A stretch of 64,000 nucleotides of DNA from JAPLHP01 sp963720375. Lineage in GTDB: Bacteria > Chloroflexota > Dehalococcoidia > UBA2247 > RBG-13-53-26. The stretch lies in assembly GCA_963720375.1 (NCBI GenBank), contig CAVRFM010000024.1, positions 1-64,000 on the forward strand, read 5' to 3'. Below the pieces are notes generated by a model. It saw only the letters and a program-made list of their open reading frames with translations, did no database searches and had not been told where the DNA came from. Positions 42,301-49,556 of the stretch are shown here, one piece after another. Both the position numbers and the translations under genes were made by a program. Every line of letters begins with the position of its first letter. Position 1 is the first letter of the stretch.

Positions 42301-43527
42301 TTCAATGATATCTGCTTCGGGGTCCAGTTCTGCTGCAGCTCTTGTCTGTGCAGTGATCTCGTTCTTTATTAAATCCGCACCGATAAAGCTGCCCACCAGA
42401 TATCTCCCGGAGCCGGTGACACCTACTCCAGCGATCATAGCCTTATCTCCCACATGTTGCAGCAGATTATGGAAGACCTCTTTTACAGCATCTAACGGCC
42501 TTCCTGCTGTCATCAGGTAACTCTTTGCTATGATCTTCTGGCCAGATTCGTCGATTATGACTGCCTTTGTACTGGTAGACCCAACATCAACTCCAAGGTA
42601 GCCCTTGAACGGTTTCTCTATTACTGGTGTTGCCCAACAGCTAGATTGCTGGCTTTTCTTTTCGAGCCTTGGCATTTCAAAATAGTGTTGCTTGACTTCT
42701 GCTTCAGACAGTACTGTGACTTTTGAAATTCTTCCGGATTCTCTGGAAAGTATGGCTGCCCCCAAAGCCTCAATGTATAGATTATTCTCTGGAACAATAA
42801 CGTTAGCCGGACGCCCGTTTCTTGCAGACAGTACCTCGTTGAGGGCTTTGATTATTGCAGCATTGGCAGCAACACCACCAACACAGAAGATTGGTTCCTC
42901 GAACGCGCCTTTTTTGAGAGAGGCTACCATTCGGGCTATGCTGCCACAGAGTGCGTAGAGCATTGCCCCTATCGGGACCCCCTTCTGCTGCAGGTGGATA
43001 AGGTCAGTCTTGGCGAAGACGCTACACCTGGCGGCTATCCTGGGTGGAGTGCCTTCAAATTCCATAGCAAGACGTGAGAAGTCCTCCATGCTTATCCCGA
43101 GTCTGTATGCCTGCTGCTCCAGAAACATCCCGGTGCCTGCTGCGCAAAGAGGGTTTGAGGCGACCCTCCATGGTTTCCTTAGTCCATCCTCGAGCTCCAT
43201 GACAAAAGAACTCTGTCCGCCAATTTGTAGGATGGTTTTTGCCTCTGGATGGAAATGGAGAAGCCCTGAAGCAATTGATAGCGAGCTGCTATATTCAGAC
43301 CAGTTCAGTTTATTGGATACCATGGTGACGGCTGAACCAGATAGAGCAGCTGTGTTGATCTCTTGGAGATTGAATTTTCTGGCAAGCCTTGCAATTAGTA
43401 ATGCGACCGCAGCCTGGGAGCTGGAGGTCACCTTTTCACTATCGAGTAAGAGTACTCTGTCGTCCCTGTCGATAAGCGCCAGTTTTACGTTGACAGAGCC
43501 AATATCTATGCCTAAAGAATGGGTCAT
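39370..43527 (-). CDS. Giant acyl-CoA dehydratase activase-type ATPase (BadF/BadG/BcrA/BcrD + DUF2229)
   Basis: A 1385-aa protein. Two ASKHA ATPase units come first: residues ~4-260 (IDIGSVNVKLALID, CAAGTGMFLEQQAYRLG) and ~310-570 (LGVDVGSTSTKAVIID, CAAGTGSFIDELAEQLG). Each carries the Cys of the CAAGTG motif that helps bind a shared [4Fe-4S]. A cysteine segment follows (KVCDNNCNISRLD). The long C-terminal part is DUF2229/2-hydroxyacyl-CoA dehydratase-like (SVGIPRALAAYDYAPL ... SGKECLPYRVS ... FGPCRFGKYAVEQ). Smaller relatives fire electrons into 2-hydroxyacyl-CoA dehydratases or benzoyl-CoA reductases at ATP cost. No such partner is adjacent. This large form is recurrent but of unknown substrate. 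Confidence 0.88.
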   Translation of the reverse strand: MTHSLGIDIGSVNVKLALIDRDDRVLLLDSEKVTSSSQAAVALLIARLARKFNLQEINTAALSGSAVTMVSNKLNWSEYSSSLSIASGLLHFHPEAKTILQIGGQSSFVMELEDGLRKPWRVASNPLCAAGTGMFLEQQAYRLGISMEDFSRLAMEFEGTPPRIAARCSVFAKTDLIHLQQKGVPIGAMLYALCGSIARMVASLKKGAFEEPIFCVGGVAANAAIIKALNEVLSARNGRPANVIVPENNLYIEALGAAILSRESGRISKVTVLSEAEVKQHYFEMPRLEKKSQQSSCWATPVIEKPFKGYLGVDVGSTSTKAVIIDESGQKIIAKSYLMTAGRPLDAVKEVFHNLLQHVGDKAMIAGVGVTGSGRYLVGSFIGADLIKNEITAQTRAAAELDPEADIIEIGGQDSKLVIKRNGVVVDYQMNKACAAGTGSFIDELAEQLGIHVQNGEFANLAFKAPHTIDLGTRCAAFMGQAVASAQQGGVPLEVITASLANSIAGNYLSKVVETRKLGDKVILTGAVFYNEAVVSAFQNALQGKTTIVPEHKEVSGAIGAALLAKESTGGESSKFKGFQKVIDSNHNLTTFVCKVCDNNCNISRLDIPNEKSTFYGSRCDLFDSTISHEKIETAFDEREKLLFKQYKEKEGTPSVGIPRALAAYDYAPLLIGFLNSLGTKVVLSSKTTKQITEEAVELGYTDSCFPLKLLHGHAASLKQVDYILYPSAIRLGLKEGDEDQKYSCPLVQASPFIIRQALNLEQRLLIPVIDLSRGDDDTINSLTDVAVRMGFTKKQGKMAAIAGLEDQREFEAALVEHGKKLLQQIRQNNQLGVVIFSRSYMSQDSGANLGIAEKLAQLGVVPIPLDYLSLSSVNVREYSDRPYWFCESKHIAGAAITAKDPQLYGLILTNFGCGPNSFVLNIVRDIMGNKPLGQLEIDEHAAEAGIITRLEAFVDTINGFARSSRSYSFPTEDKNIRREAPTTVNSNKVILIPRMCTHAEALGAAMEAFGVKAVVLPEPDERNLLYSNKVTSGKECLPYRVSLGDFVRFFYEGNSYDFGPEDVEGFMASAFGPCRFGKYAVEQIRILREMGFNLQIRTTVSNNAYRDLNLGTGFERLAWKGIVAVDYLEKLLWRTRPYEKSIGVTDALFNECLTDLANHIRKREKLDYYLREVTTRFEALIDPEKPRRPIVGINGEIYLRSNRFSNRDLVRECEKAGLEVIVSPIGEWLKYITHRNIEDGVRERRLKKIVVGYLRQLQLERDEHSVISNFKELIDSREPSIEEILSFSNQYLSPKCGSEAVVSIGAGIEWMENPNFAGVISVMPHGCMPGGIVAAMSENFSRMYGKPWINLTYDGFLESNNLVKLSNFAEVIRFCNKKNGSSLT

Positions 43528-43576
43528 TCTGTGTTGAACACGAGAATCATAATATACACAAGAGTAATCATTAGGG

Positions 43577-43585
43577 ATTATAGCA
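43577..43585 (-). promoter_or_regulatory. Extended -10 promoter for the activase gene
   Basis: On the minus strand TGCTATAAT combines an extended TG with a consensus -10 (TATAAT at 43582-43577). The -35 region is weak. The leader is about 40 bases. Confidence 0.5.
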
Positions 43586-43632
43586 CCTAAACGCTTACCG
43601 TGCTAATGAGTTGTGTGCTTTGTTTATGTGTT

Positions 43633-43662
43633 TTGGCCATGCCTGAGTCCATGTGCTATACT
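43633..43662 (+). promoter_or_regulatory. Promoter for the glycosyltransferase operon
   Basis: TTGGCC (43633-43638) and TATACT (43657-43662) are 18 bases apart, and TGC before the -10 makes it extended. It is back-to-back with the activase promoter. The ~120-base leader that follows has no recognised structure. Confidence 0.5.
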
Positions 43663-43786
43663 TAATTTCTTGTGCATGTGGCATTAATGCAGGTGCCACG
43701 AGGGGGGGTATTATTTTTGTTTCCTCAACGAAGAGGGCTCTATTCCTCTTGTGGATCCTGACTTGCGAAGAGGATAAGCGGTATAG

Positions 43787-45025
43787 ATGAAGATATGCCT
43801 CCTATCCTATAGAGGGCATCCTTTTTGTGGTGGACAGGGTATCTACATTCACAATCTTACCAAGGCGCTCTGCAGTCTCGGCCACGAGGTTGAGCTTTTG
43901 TCGGGACCTCCCCACCCCGTGGTTGTCGATGCGGTCAAGGTACACAAGCTCGAGAGCCTAGACGTATATAGTTGGAGAGGTCATCTCCCACCAGAACCTC
44001 TGCGAATCCTCTACCCTCTTAATCTCTACGAAGTCGTGTCTGTTCTCTTGGGAGGGTTCCCGGAACCGTTCACGTTCAGTATGAGGGCATATAGAAAGCT
44101 CTGGTGGCTCTCAAGACACAAGAAGTTTGACGTCATCCATGACAACCAGTGCCTAGGTTATGGCTTCTTGCTGATGAAGCAGTTCGGAATCCCAGTCGTC
44201 TCTACTATTCATCATCCTGTCACTGTTGACAGGGAAATAGATATCCGCAATGCCAAGGGTTGGTGGCAGAAGTTCAAAATGATTCGGTGGTATTCCTTCC
44301 TGCCCATGCAGCGTATTGTGTCGAGGCGGATGGACAGGATTATTGCTGTCTCTGAAAACTCAGCCGAGGACACAGCGCGCTCTTTCAAGATCCCGCGAGA
44401 GAAGTTCAGAGTGGTCTACAACGGGATTGATATCAATCTTTTTGATGGGGATGGTTCGATGTGCAAGAAGCCCAACAGCCTCATCGTTGTCGGTGGATAT
44501 AGCCCTTTGAAGGGTTTGTCTCATCTGCTGGGAGCTATCAAGTTGCTGAGCAGTGAGATGGAATTGAACCTGACGGTGGTTGGTGGTCCGCCTGACGGCA
44601 AGTACTCCTCGGGCTTGGTAAGAGATTATGGACTTCAAGATAGGGTCACTTTTACTGGCAGGATAAGCCATGAGGATCTGGTCAGATGTTATTCGGCAGC
44701 CGAAGTGGCGGTGGTGCCTTCGCTCTATGAGGGTTTTGGTTTTCCTGCTGCGGAGGCCATGTCTTGCGGGGTACCCGTTATCTCGACAACAGCGGGCGCT
44801 CTTCCTGAGGTGGTAGGTCCGGATGGCGAGGCTGGTATTATGGTACCCCCGGGTAGTGCTGATGCTATAGCCTCGGCGATAAGGCGTCTTATGTCTGATA
44901 ATGACCTTCGCAAACGGATGGGTGCGGCAGCACGGAGGAGAATAGAGACTCATTTCACTTGGGAAGAAGCTGCGAAGAGGACTGTAGCGGTGTATGAGGA
45001 GCTGATTGCCGATGCTCACCGTTGA
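43787..45025 (+). CDS. Glycosyltransferase family 4 (GT-B fold)
   Basis: The 412-aa protein has the glycine-rich acceptor-side start SYRGHPFCGGQGIYIHNLTKAL, IHDNQCLGYGF and VVSTIHHPVT in the N-terminal Rossmann domain. The donor domain has VVGGYSPLKGLSHLLGAI near 230 and the nucleotide-sugar EX7E-type motif in VVPSLYEGFGFPAAEAMSCGVPVIST near 306-331. Donor and acceptor are unknown. It is the first of four tightly packed genes and overlaps the next by 14 bases. Confidence 0.88.
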   Translation: MKICLLSYRGHPFCGGQGIYIHNLTKALCSLGHEVELLSGPPHPVVVDAVKVHKLESLDVYSWRGHLPPEPLRILYPLNLYEVVSVLLGGFPEPFTFSMRAYRKLWWLSRHKKFDVIHDNQCLGYGFLLMKQFGIPVVSTIHHPVTVDREIDIRNAKGWWQKFKMIRWYSFLPMQRIVSRRMDRIIAVSENSAEDTARSFKIPREKFRVVYNGIDINLFDGDGSMCKKPNSLIVVGGYSPLKGLSHLLGAIKLLSSEMELNLTVVGGPPDGKYSSGLVRDYGLQDRVTFTGRISHEDLVRCYSAAEVAVVPSLYEGFGFPAAEAMSCGVPVISTTAGALPEVVGPDGEAGIMVPPGSADAIASAIRRLMSDNDLRKRMGAAARRRIETHFTWEEAAKRTVAVYEELIADAHR

Positions 45026-45746
45026 CTACAATCTCTTGGAAATACAGGAAGGCCAGCATATTCTGGATGTTGGCTGCGGTGAAGGGAGGCACAGTTGGGG
45101 GGCATATAGCAAATTCGATTGCCACGTCTGTGCGTTGGATATGGAGAAAAAGGGTCTGAATAAGACCAGGTATATGCTTCAGACTCTGGACAATGAGCAG
45201 CAGCACAATGGCAAGTGGCTGGCAGTTCGGGGCGATGCCATGCGGCTTCCTCTTAAGGATACTTCATTCGACAGGGTTGTCTGTTCTGAAGTTCTAGAGC
45301 ACGTTGGTGATGACAAACAGAGCATGGGAGAACTGGTGAGAGTACTGAAGGATGGTGGCATACTGGCCGTCAGTGTGCCCACATATCTTACGGAGAGCAT
45401 CTATTGGAGGATATCGAAGCAATATTGCCACAATCCAGGTGGACATGTGAGAAAGTACAGGGCCAATGACCTGGTAGGCCTGCTGCGCGAGCATAACCTC
45501 CGTATCTACAGTATTAGACATAAACATTCCCTGCATTCGATATACTGGCTTCTCCGCTGTATGTTTGGGGTAAACAATGAGAAGGCCCTAATTCCATCCA
45601 TGTACCACAGGTTTCTGGTTTGGGATCTCAAGACCAGAACCAGGCCGATTCGTCTGCTTGACGATATATGCAATCACATCTTTCCTAAGAGCATCGTTAT
45701 CTATGCCAAGAAAGGAGAGGATGGACAGCATCTCCAAACTGATTAA
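45012..45746 (+). CDS. Class I SAM-dependent methyltransferase
   Basis: The 244-aa protein has motif I HILDVGCGEGRHSWGAY near the N-terminus, an acidic ALDMEKKGLNK after beta-2, GDAMRLPLKDTSFDRVVCSEVLEHV in the Methyltransf_11 style, and VLKDGGILAVSVPTYL. ATG 45012 is used; an in-frame TTG lies six bases earlier. It overlaps both neighbours, so the operon is translationally coupled. The substrate is probably a small or glycosylated molecule made by this cluster. Confidence 0.85.
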   Translation: MLTVDYNLLEIQEGQHILDVGCGEGRHSWGAYSKFDCHVCALDMEKKGLNKTRYMLQTLDNEQQHNGKWLAVRGDAMRLPLKDTSFDRVVCSEVLEHVGDDKQSMGELVRVLKDGGILAVSVPTYLTESIYWRISKQYCHNPGGHVRKYRANDLVGLLREHNLRIYSIRHKHSLHSIYWLLRCMFGVNNEKALIPSMYHRFLVWDLKTRTRPIRLLDDICNHIFPKSIVIYAKKGEDGQHLQTD

Positions 45747-46722
45747 CGAACAGGCAGACTTCATCAGTAGACATCAACTACCTTCGGGAGCTATCCCTTG
45801 GTATGATGACGGCATCACGGACCCTTGGGATCATGTGGAATGTGCCATAGCCCTGGACTTGACTGGTCGCTTTGATCAGGCTGTCAAAGCCTACAGGTGG
45901 TTGAAGGAAAAACAGAACTCTGATGGCAGTTGGTACTCGAGCTACGTCGCCGACAAGCCGAAGGATCTGACTCGGGATACTAACCAGAGTACATATGTAG
46001 CCACTGGAGTGTGGTATCACTACTTACTTACGGGCGATGAGGGCTTCCTCCGGGATATGTGGCAGACTGTTGAGGCGGCTATAGAGTTTGCTCTGTCTCT
46101 CCAGCAACCTACCGGGGAGATCCACTGGGCCTGCAATGGAAATAACAAGACGTGGCCGGGGGCTATTCTGGCAGCATCGACCTGTATCTGGCAGAGCATA
46201 AGAAGTGCCATCAAGATTGCCAATAAGCTCGGGATTCATAGATCAGGCTGGGAAGCTGCAAACGATAGGTTGCTTAGGGCTATGAAGGAACGTCCAGAAC
46301 TCTTTGACAGGTTTGGTGAGGATAGTCAAGGTTTTGCCACAAACTGGTACTATCCAATTCTAACTGGGGTTGTTCGGGGAAAGGAAGCGCAGAGGATTAT
46401 TCTCGAACGGTGGAATGATTTCGTGATGGACAGGTGGGGGTGCAAGTGTGTTGTGGGGACGCCGTGGGTGACGGTAGCCGAAACCTCTGAGTTGATCATG
46501 ACACTATATGGGATGGGCGAAATAGATAGGGCCAATACGCTGTTGGGTTGGATGCTGCAGCTCAAGGATCACGATGGCGGCTTCGAGACTGGTATAAAAT
46601 TGCCGGAGCAGATGATCTGGCCGGAGGAGAAGAATACTTGGACGTCGGCTGGGGTCATTATGGCTGTATCAGCCCGGGCGAAGGTTGAGGGTGTGAACAT
46701 TGAAGGCATCAATGTGCGCTGA
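45721..46722 (+). CDS. QW-repeat alpha-toroid protein (prenyltransferase/squalene cyclase fold) of unknown function
   Basis: A 333-aa protein with the alpha/alpha toroid repeat pattern. QW-like repeats include AYRWLKEKQNSDGSW near 58-72, FALSLQQPTGEIHW and LGWMLQLKDHDGGFET. Several Trp/His-rich loops line what would be the cavity (GAIPWYDDGITDPWDHVE). The DXDD acid of squalene-hopene cyclases is absent, so ordinary terpene cyclisation is not expected. Glycan or lipid binding, or hydrolysis as in related six-hairpin enzymes, are alternatives. An AAAGGAG site precedes the ATG within the upstream methyltransferase. Confidence 0.7.
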   Translation: MDSISKLINEQADFISRHQLPSGAIPWYDDGITDPWDHVECAIALDLTGRFDQAVKAYRWLKEKQNSDGSWYSSYVADKPKDLTRDTNQSTYVATGVWYHYLLTGDEGFLRDMWQTVEAAIEFALSLQQPTGEIHWACNGNNKTWPGAILAASTCIWQSIRSAIKIANKLGIHRSGWEAANDRLLRAMKERPELFDRFGEDSQGFATNWYYPILTGVVRGKEAQRIILERWNDFVMDRWGCKCVVGTPWVTVAETSELIMTLYGMGEIDRANTLLGWMLQLKDHDGGFETGIKLPEQMIWPEEKNTWTSAGVIMAVSARAKVEGVNIEGINVR

Positions 46723-47308
46723 AGAGTTTGTGGGTTACGAGAATCTCCTGATGTTTGTTGAAGAGAAGGCGCTCCAGAAACTTGATGGAGACATTGTTGA
46801 GATTGGGACCTACATGGGGGGGGGAACGGCCAAGCTTGCGAAGTTCGCTAAGAAATACGGCAGGAAGGTATATGCCATTGACATTTTCGACCCTAGCTTG
46901 GACAAGACTACGGGCAAGGGGGGCGTTACGGCAGGAGAGGTATACGAGGCTTTCCTCTATGGTCGCTCAATGCTGGAAGTCTACGAGGAGACGATCAGAG
47001 GTTTTGATAATATCATAACCATCAAGAGTAATTCTAAAGAAGTGACCTTCCCAGAAGATCAGAAATTCTTCTTTGGATTTGTTGATGGTTGCCACCAGGT
47101 GTCCTATGTGGAGAACGATTTTCATGTGATCTGGCCCCACCTTGTCCCAGGGGGCGCAATAGGGTTTCACGACTACAGATTTGATGATTGGCCAGAGGTT
47201 ACTCCAGCTGTTGACAAACTGATTATTGATTACAGTAGCGAGATAAGGGAGATTCAGGAAATCGAAGGCAGGAGTGGGGTCGTTACGATCCTCTTGGTGA
47301 AGCGTTAG
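46712..47308 (+). CDS. SAM-dependent methyltransferase, TylF/CmcI-like
   Basis: The 198-aa protein has GDIVEIGTYMGGGTAKLAKFA as motif I, VYAIDIFDP after it, and FFFGFVDGCHQVSYVENDF ... PHLVPGGAIGFHDYRF, the layout of Methyltransf_24/macrocin O-methyltransferase-like enzymes. The acidic and His residues (DGCH, FHDY) could bind a metal, consistent with sugar or catechol O-methylation. It overlaps the toroid gene by 11 bases and ends the plus-strand operon. Confidence 0.8.
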   Translation: MCAEEFVGYENLLMFVEEKALQKLDGDIVEIGTYMGGGTAKLAKFAKKYGRKVYAIDIFDPSLDKTTGKGGVTAGEVYEAFLYGRSMLEVYEETIRGFDNIITIKSNSKEVTFPEDQKFFFGFVDGCHQVSYVENDFHVIWPHLVPGGAIGFHDYRFDDWPEVTPAVDKLIIDYSSEIREIQEIEGRSGVVTILLVKR

Positions 47309-47332
47309 AAGGGTATGGTATCGACTTGTCTG

Positions 47333-48157
47333 CTAGCGTGGGCTATTCTCTTTCGTTCTTGGGGTGCATTTCAGCACAATGCCATCACTAAGTGATGGCA
47401 TGTGTTGCGCCAATTTGTCCAAAGCCTTCAAAATGGTCATTGAAATACGTCTCGGCAACTTTGCCAGCATCATGCCCCACCATGGCGATGCGAAGAACAG
47501 CGACACTCCAATGGACTGATCTACATTCATGTAACGCTCGACCATCTTCTTCACGGACTTATAGTCGAACCTGTATGTATGATCGAAAGGTGTTTGCCAA
47601 ATCTTCTCGTAGATAGATTCTTCTCGGCGAAGTAGCTTTCTGAATCTGACAAAGAAGGTCCTTCCAATCCTGAAGCTCAAGCTATCAAGGTTAGCTACTG
47701 TGATGATCACTGTCCCGGTTGGCTTCACTACTCTAGCCATCTCTTGTACTGCTCTCTCTGGAGTGGGGAAGTGATCCAGGGCGCCTTTGCACACGACCTT
47801 GTCAAGGGAGTGGTTCTTGATGGGCATGTATTCGCCTATCCCCCGGAGCAGAAAGACTCCCGTGCCATCGTTGCCGATATCTACCTTGGCATGGCCTATC
47901 ATAGTCTCCGATGGCTCCAGCCCCAGGCAACTCCCTCCTCTTCTGGCTACAGCCATGGCATCGGTGGCTCGGCCACAACCTACGTCCAATACCTTTTCAC
48001 CCTTCTTTGTGTCCACGGCATCAAGAGTGGCTTCCTCCAGCCGGCTGAAGAAGAAATCCAGATCGGGGAAAGTGACCGGAGGCACTACGTGCTTGTCGTC
48101 CCAATCGAGATCAAACTCGGCGTTGCTATTGCTCTTCTCCGAAATATCGCTGGTCAT
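47333..48157 (-). CDS. Class I SAM-dependent methyltransferase
   Basis: The 274-aa protein has KVLDVGCGRATDAMAVARRG near 59, LGLEPSETMIGHAK, YMPIKNHSLDKVVCKGALDHF and VVKPTGTVIITV, a Methyltransf_11 domain in residues ~50-170 with a C-terminal region typical of lipid or glycan methylases (FASPWWGMMLAKLPRR). It overlaps pheA by four bases (ATGA) on the minus strand, but its likely role is with the converging glycan-type cluster rather than Phe synthesis. Confidence 0.82.
   Translation of the reverse strand: MTSDISEKSNSNAEFDLDWDDKHVVPPVTFPDLDFFFSRLEEATLDAVDTKKGEKVLDVGCGRATDAMAVARRGGSCLGLEPSETMIGHAKVDIGNDGTGVFLLRGIGEYMPIKNHSLDKVVCKGALDHFPTPERAVQEMARVVKPTGTVIITVANLDSLSFRIGRTFFVRFRKLLRREESIYEKIWQTPFDHTYRFDYKSVKKMVERYMNVDQSIGVSLFFASPWWGMMLAKLPRRISMTILKALDKLAQHMPSLSDGIVLKCTPRTKENSPR
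47379..47401. repeat. Perfect 10-bp palindromic hairpin inside the methyltransferase 3' end
   Basis: ATGCCATCAC and GTGATGGCAT flank a TAA loop; three more pairs form if one base bulges. It lies about 70 bases past the stop of the plus-strand operon, so it might help end that transcript, but there is no U-tract. Confidence 0.4.
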
Positions 48158-48990
48158 CTTTTCAATTGGTATTTAGGATAGGAGCCCAAGACCTTAAAGA
48201 AGGAGGTCTTTGCCTGTATCCTACCTAGTACCTCTCCTATAATCCTGTCCTGGCGATGTCCTTCTATGTCAACCAGGAAGATGTATTTCCCGAGGGCTTC
48301 CTTGGAGGGGCGTGATTCCACCTTTGCCAGATTAATGTTGTATTTGGCGAATTCTTCCAGCACGCCGTACAGCAAACCAGGGCGGTCATCATTGAAAGAG
48401 AAGCAGAGAGAAGTCTTATCCCTGCCCGTAGACGGAAGATCCTTCGGGGCAAGAACCACGAAGCGAGTGACATTGGGTGAGCGGTCTTGGATATTCTTTG
48501 CAAGGATCTGTGCACCGTAGATCTCTGCTGCCCTGGAATTACCAATCGCCGCTGCCGGGGTGGAATAAGCCATCATCTGCTCAACAGCAGCTGCTGTGCT
48601 GAGTGCAGCGACTATCTGAGCTTTTGGGAAGCATCGCTCCAGAAACCGTCGACACTGTGCCAGCGCCTGCGGATGAGAGAATATCACACTCAGCTCTGTA
48701 GCTGAAGTCCCTGGCTTGACCAACAAGTGGTGCTCAATGTCAAGGATCAATTCTTGTCGAATGAGCAGCTTTGACTCATGTATGAGGAGGTCCAGGGTGT
48801 CGTTGACAGACCCTTCGAGACTGTTCTCTATGGGTACCACTCCCTCATCTGCTATACCTGTCTCTACTGCAGAAGTGACGGCGGATATGCTAGGGAAGGG
48901 GATGAGTTGTGCCTCCGGATCGTATTTGAGAGAGGCTTCTTCGCTGAAGGTACCGGGTGGTCCTAGATAGGCGACGTTTCTCTTGCTCAT
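48154..48990 (-). CDS. pheA: Prephenate dehydratase
   Basis: PheA converts prephenate to phenylpyruvate in phenylalanine synthesis. The 278-aa protein has the PDT domain in ~1-185 (YLGPPGTFSEEAS, VPIENSLEGSVNDTLD, SHPQALAQC, NVTRFVVL with the catalytic TRF) and an ACT regulatory domain in ~195-275 carrying the Phe-binding ESRPSKEALGKYIFLVDIEGH. Feedback inhibition by Phe is therefore expected. There is no chorismate mutase domain, so that activity must be elsewhere. Confidence 0.95.
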   Translation of the reverse strand: MSKRNVAYLGPPGTFSEEASLKYDPEAQLIPFPSISAVTSAVETGIADEGVVPIENSLEGSVNDTLDLLIHESKLLIRQELILDIEHHLLVKPGTSATELSVIFSHPQALAQCRRFLERCFPKAQIVAALSTAAAVEQMMAYSTPAAAIGNSRAAEIYGAQILAKNIQDRSPNVTRFVVLAPKDLPSTGRDKTSLCFSFNDDRPGLLYGVLEEFAKYNINLAKVESRPSKEALGKYIFLVDIEGHRQDRIIGEVLGRIQAKTSFFKVLGSYPKYQLKR

Positions 48991-49093
48991 CCTTGGCTGT
49001 CAACCAGAATTCTGTGTGACACTTCTCCTAAATCATGATTGGCTATGGCTATTGTGAGTCGCACCTTCTGTGCTCTCTATCGTGCCCTGTTAC

Positions 49094-49122
49094 ATTATAG
49101 CAACAACCCTTGTTCTTGTCTT
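49094..49122 (-). promoter_or_regulatory. Extended -10 promoter for pheA
   Basis: On the minus strand TGCTATAAT (TATAAT at 49099-49094) has AAGACA 17 bases upstream. The transcript would have a leader of about 100 bases before the pheA ATG; no attenuator was recognised in it. Confidence 0.45.
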
Positions 49123-49171
49123 GCAGATGCCTATTTGAGTGACTCGGAGGCGGCTTTGTGCCATACCTCAA

Positions 49172-49360
49172 GGTATGGAGCCTGGGCTTGTATGTTGGGA
49201 GGGAACTTGCCCCTGTTTCATCACTGTGAAAGGTACTGACGGAGACCTTTTAGTGGTCATTGGTGATGAGGACAAGAACAAGAAAAGGGCAGCGTGGAAG
49301 AGATACTTCAGCGCATTCGAATGGAAGGGCGACAAGCTAGAAAAAGTGGAAGTCTCGTAA
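49172..49360 (+). CDS. Small hypothetical protein with CEGTCPCF-like motif
   Basis: A 62-aa frame reads CWEGTCPCFITVKGTDGDLLVVIGDEDKNKKRAAWKRY then FEWKGDKLEKVEVS, which has coherent protein character: a short Cys motif, a beta-like segment and an amphipathic basic segment. The start is unclear (ATG 49172 has a poor ribosome site; GTG 49139 is an alternative). It lies in the otherwise empty space between pheA and tRNA-Arg. Family not recognised; it may be a remnant of a longer protein. Confidence 0.4.
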   Translation, partial: GMEPGLVCWEGTCPCFITVKGTDGDLLVVIGDEDKNKKRAAWKRYFSAFEWKGDKLEKVEVS

Positions 49361-49440
49361 GTTACTTTGAGTGCGGAAATAATTGCCCTATGAAACACGG
49401 CTCCGTTACTTGAACAACCTCACAAGTTCTTCTGTCCAAG

Positions 49441-49469
49441 TTGTCGATTTGTCCTGCACGGGGTATCAT
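49441..49469 (+). promoter_or_regulatory. Promoter for tRNA-Arg
   Basis: TTGTCG (49441-49446) and TATCAT (49464-49469) are 17 bases apart. The -10 box ends 12 bases before the tRNA 5' end. Confidence 0.6.
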
Positions 49470-49481
49470 AGACGGTGGTAT

Positions 49482-49554
49482 GCCCCTATAGCTCAGTTGG
49501 ATAGAGCACCGGCCTCCGGAGCCGGGTGCGGGCGTTCGAGTCGCCCTAGGGGCG
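49482..49554 (+). tRNA. tRNA-Arg (anticodon CCG)
   Basis: A full cloverleaf folds: acceptor GCCCCTA/TAGGGGC, D stem GCTC/GAGC, anticodon stem CCGGC/GCCGG with loop CTCCGGA (anticodon CCG, reading CGG), four-base variable loop, and T stem GGGCG/CGCCC with loop TTCGAGT. The discriminator is G; the 3' CCA is not encoded. It ends two bases before the stop codon of the convergent nuoG-like gene. Confidence 0.95.
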
Positions 49555-49556
49555 CA

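Noticed and set aside
45658..45720. Longer start for the QW-repeat toroid protein
   Set aside because: The extra residues are a shadow of the methyltransferase; ATG 45721 has an AAAGGAG site just upstream.
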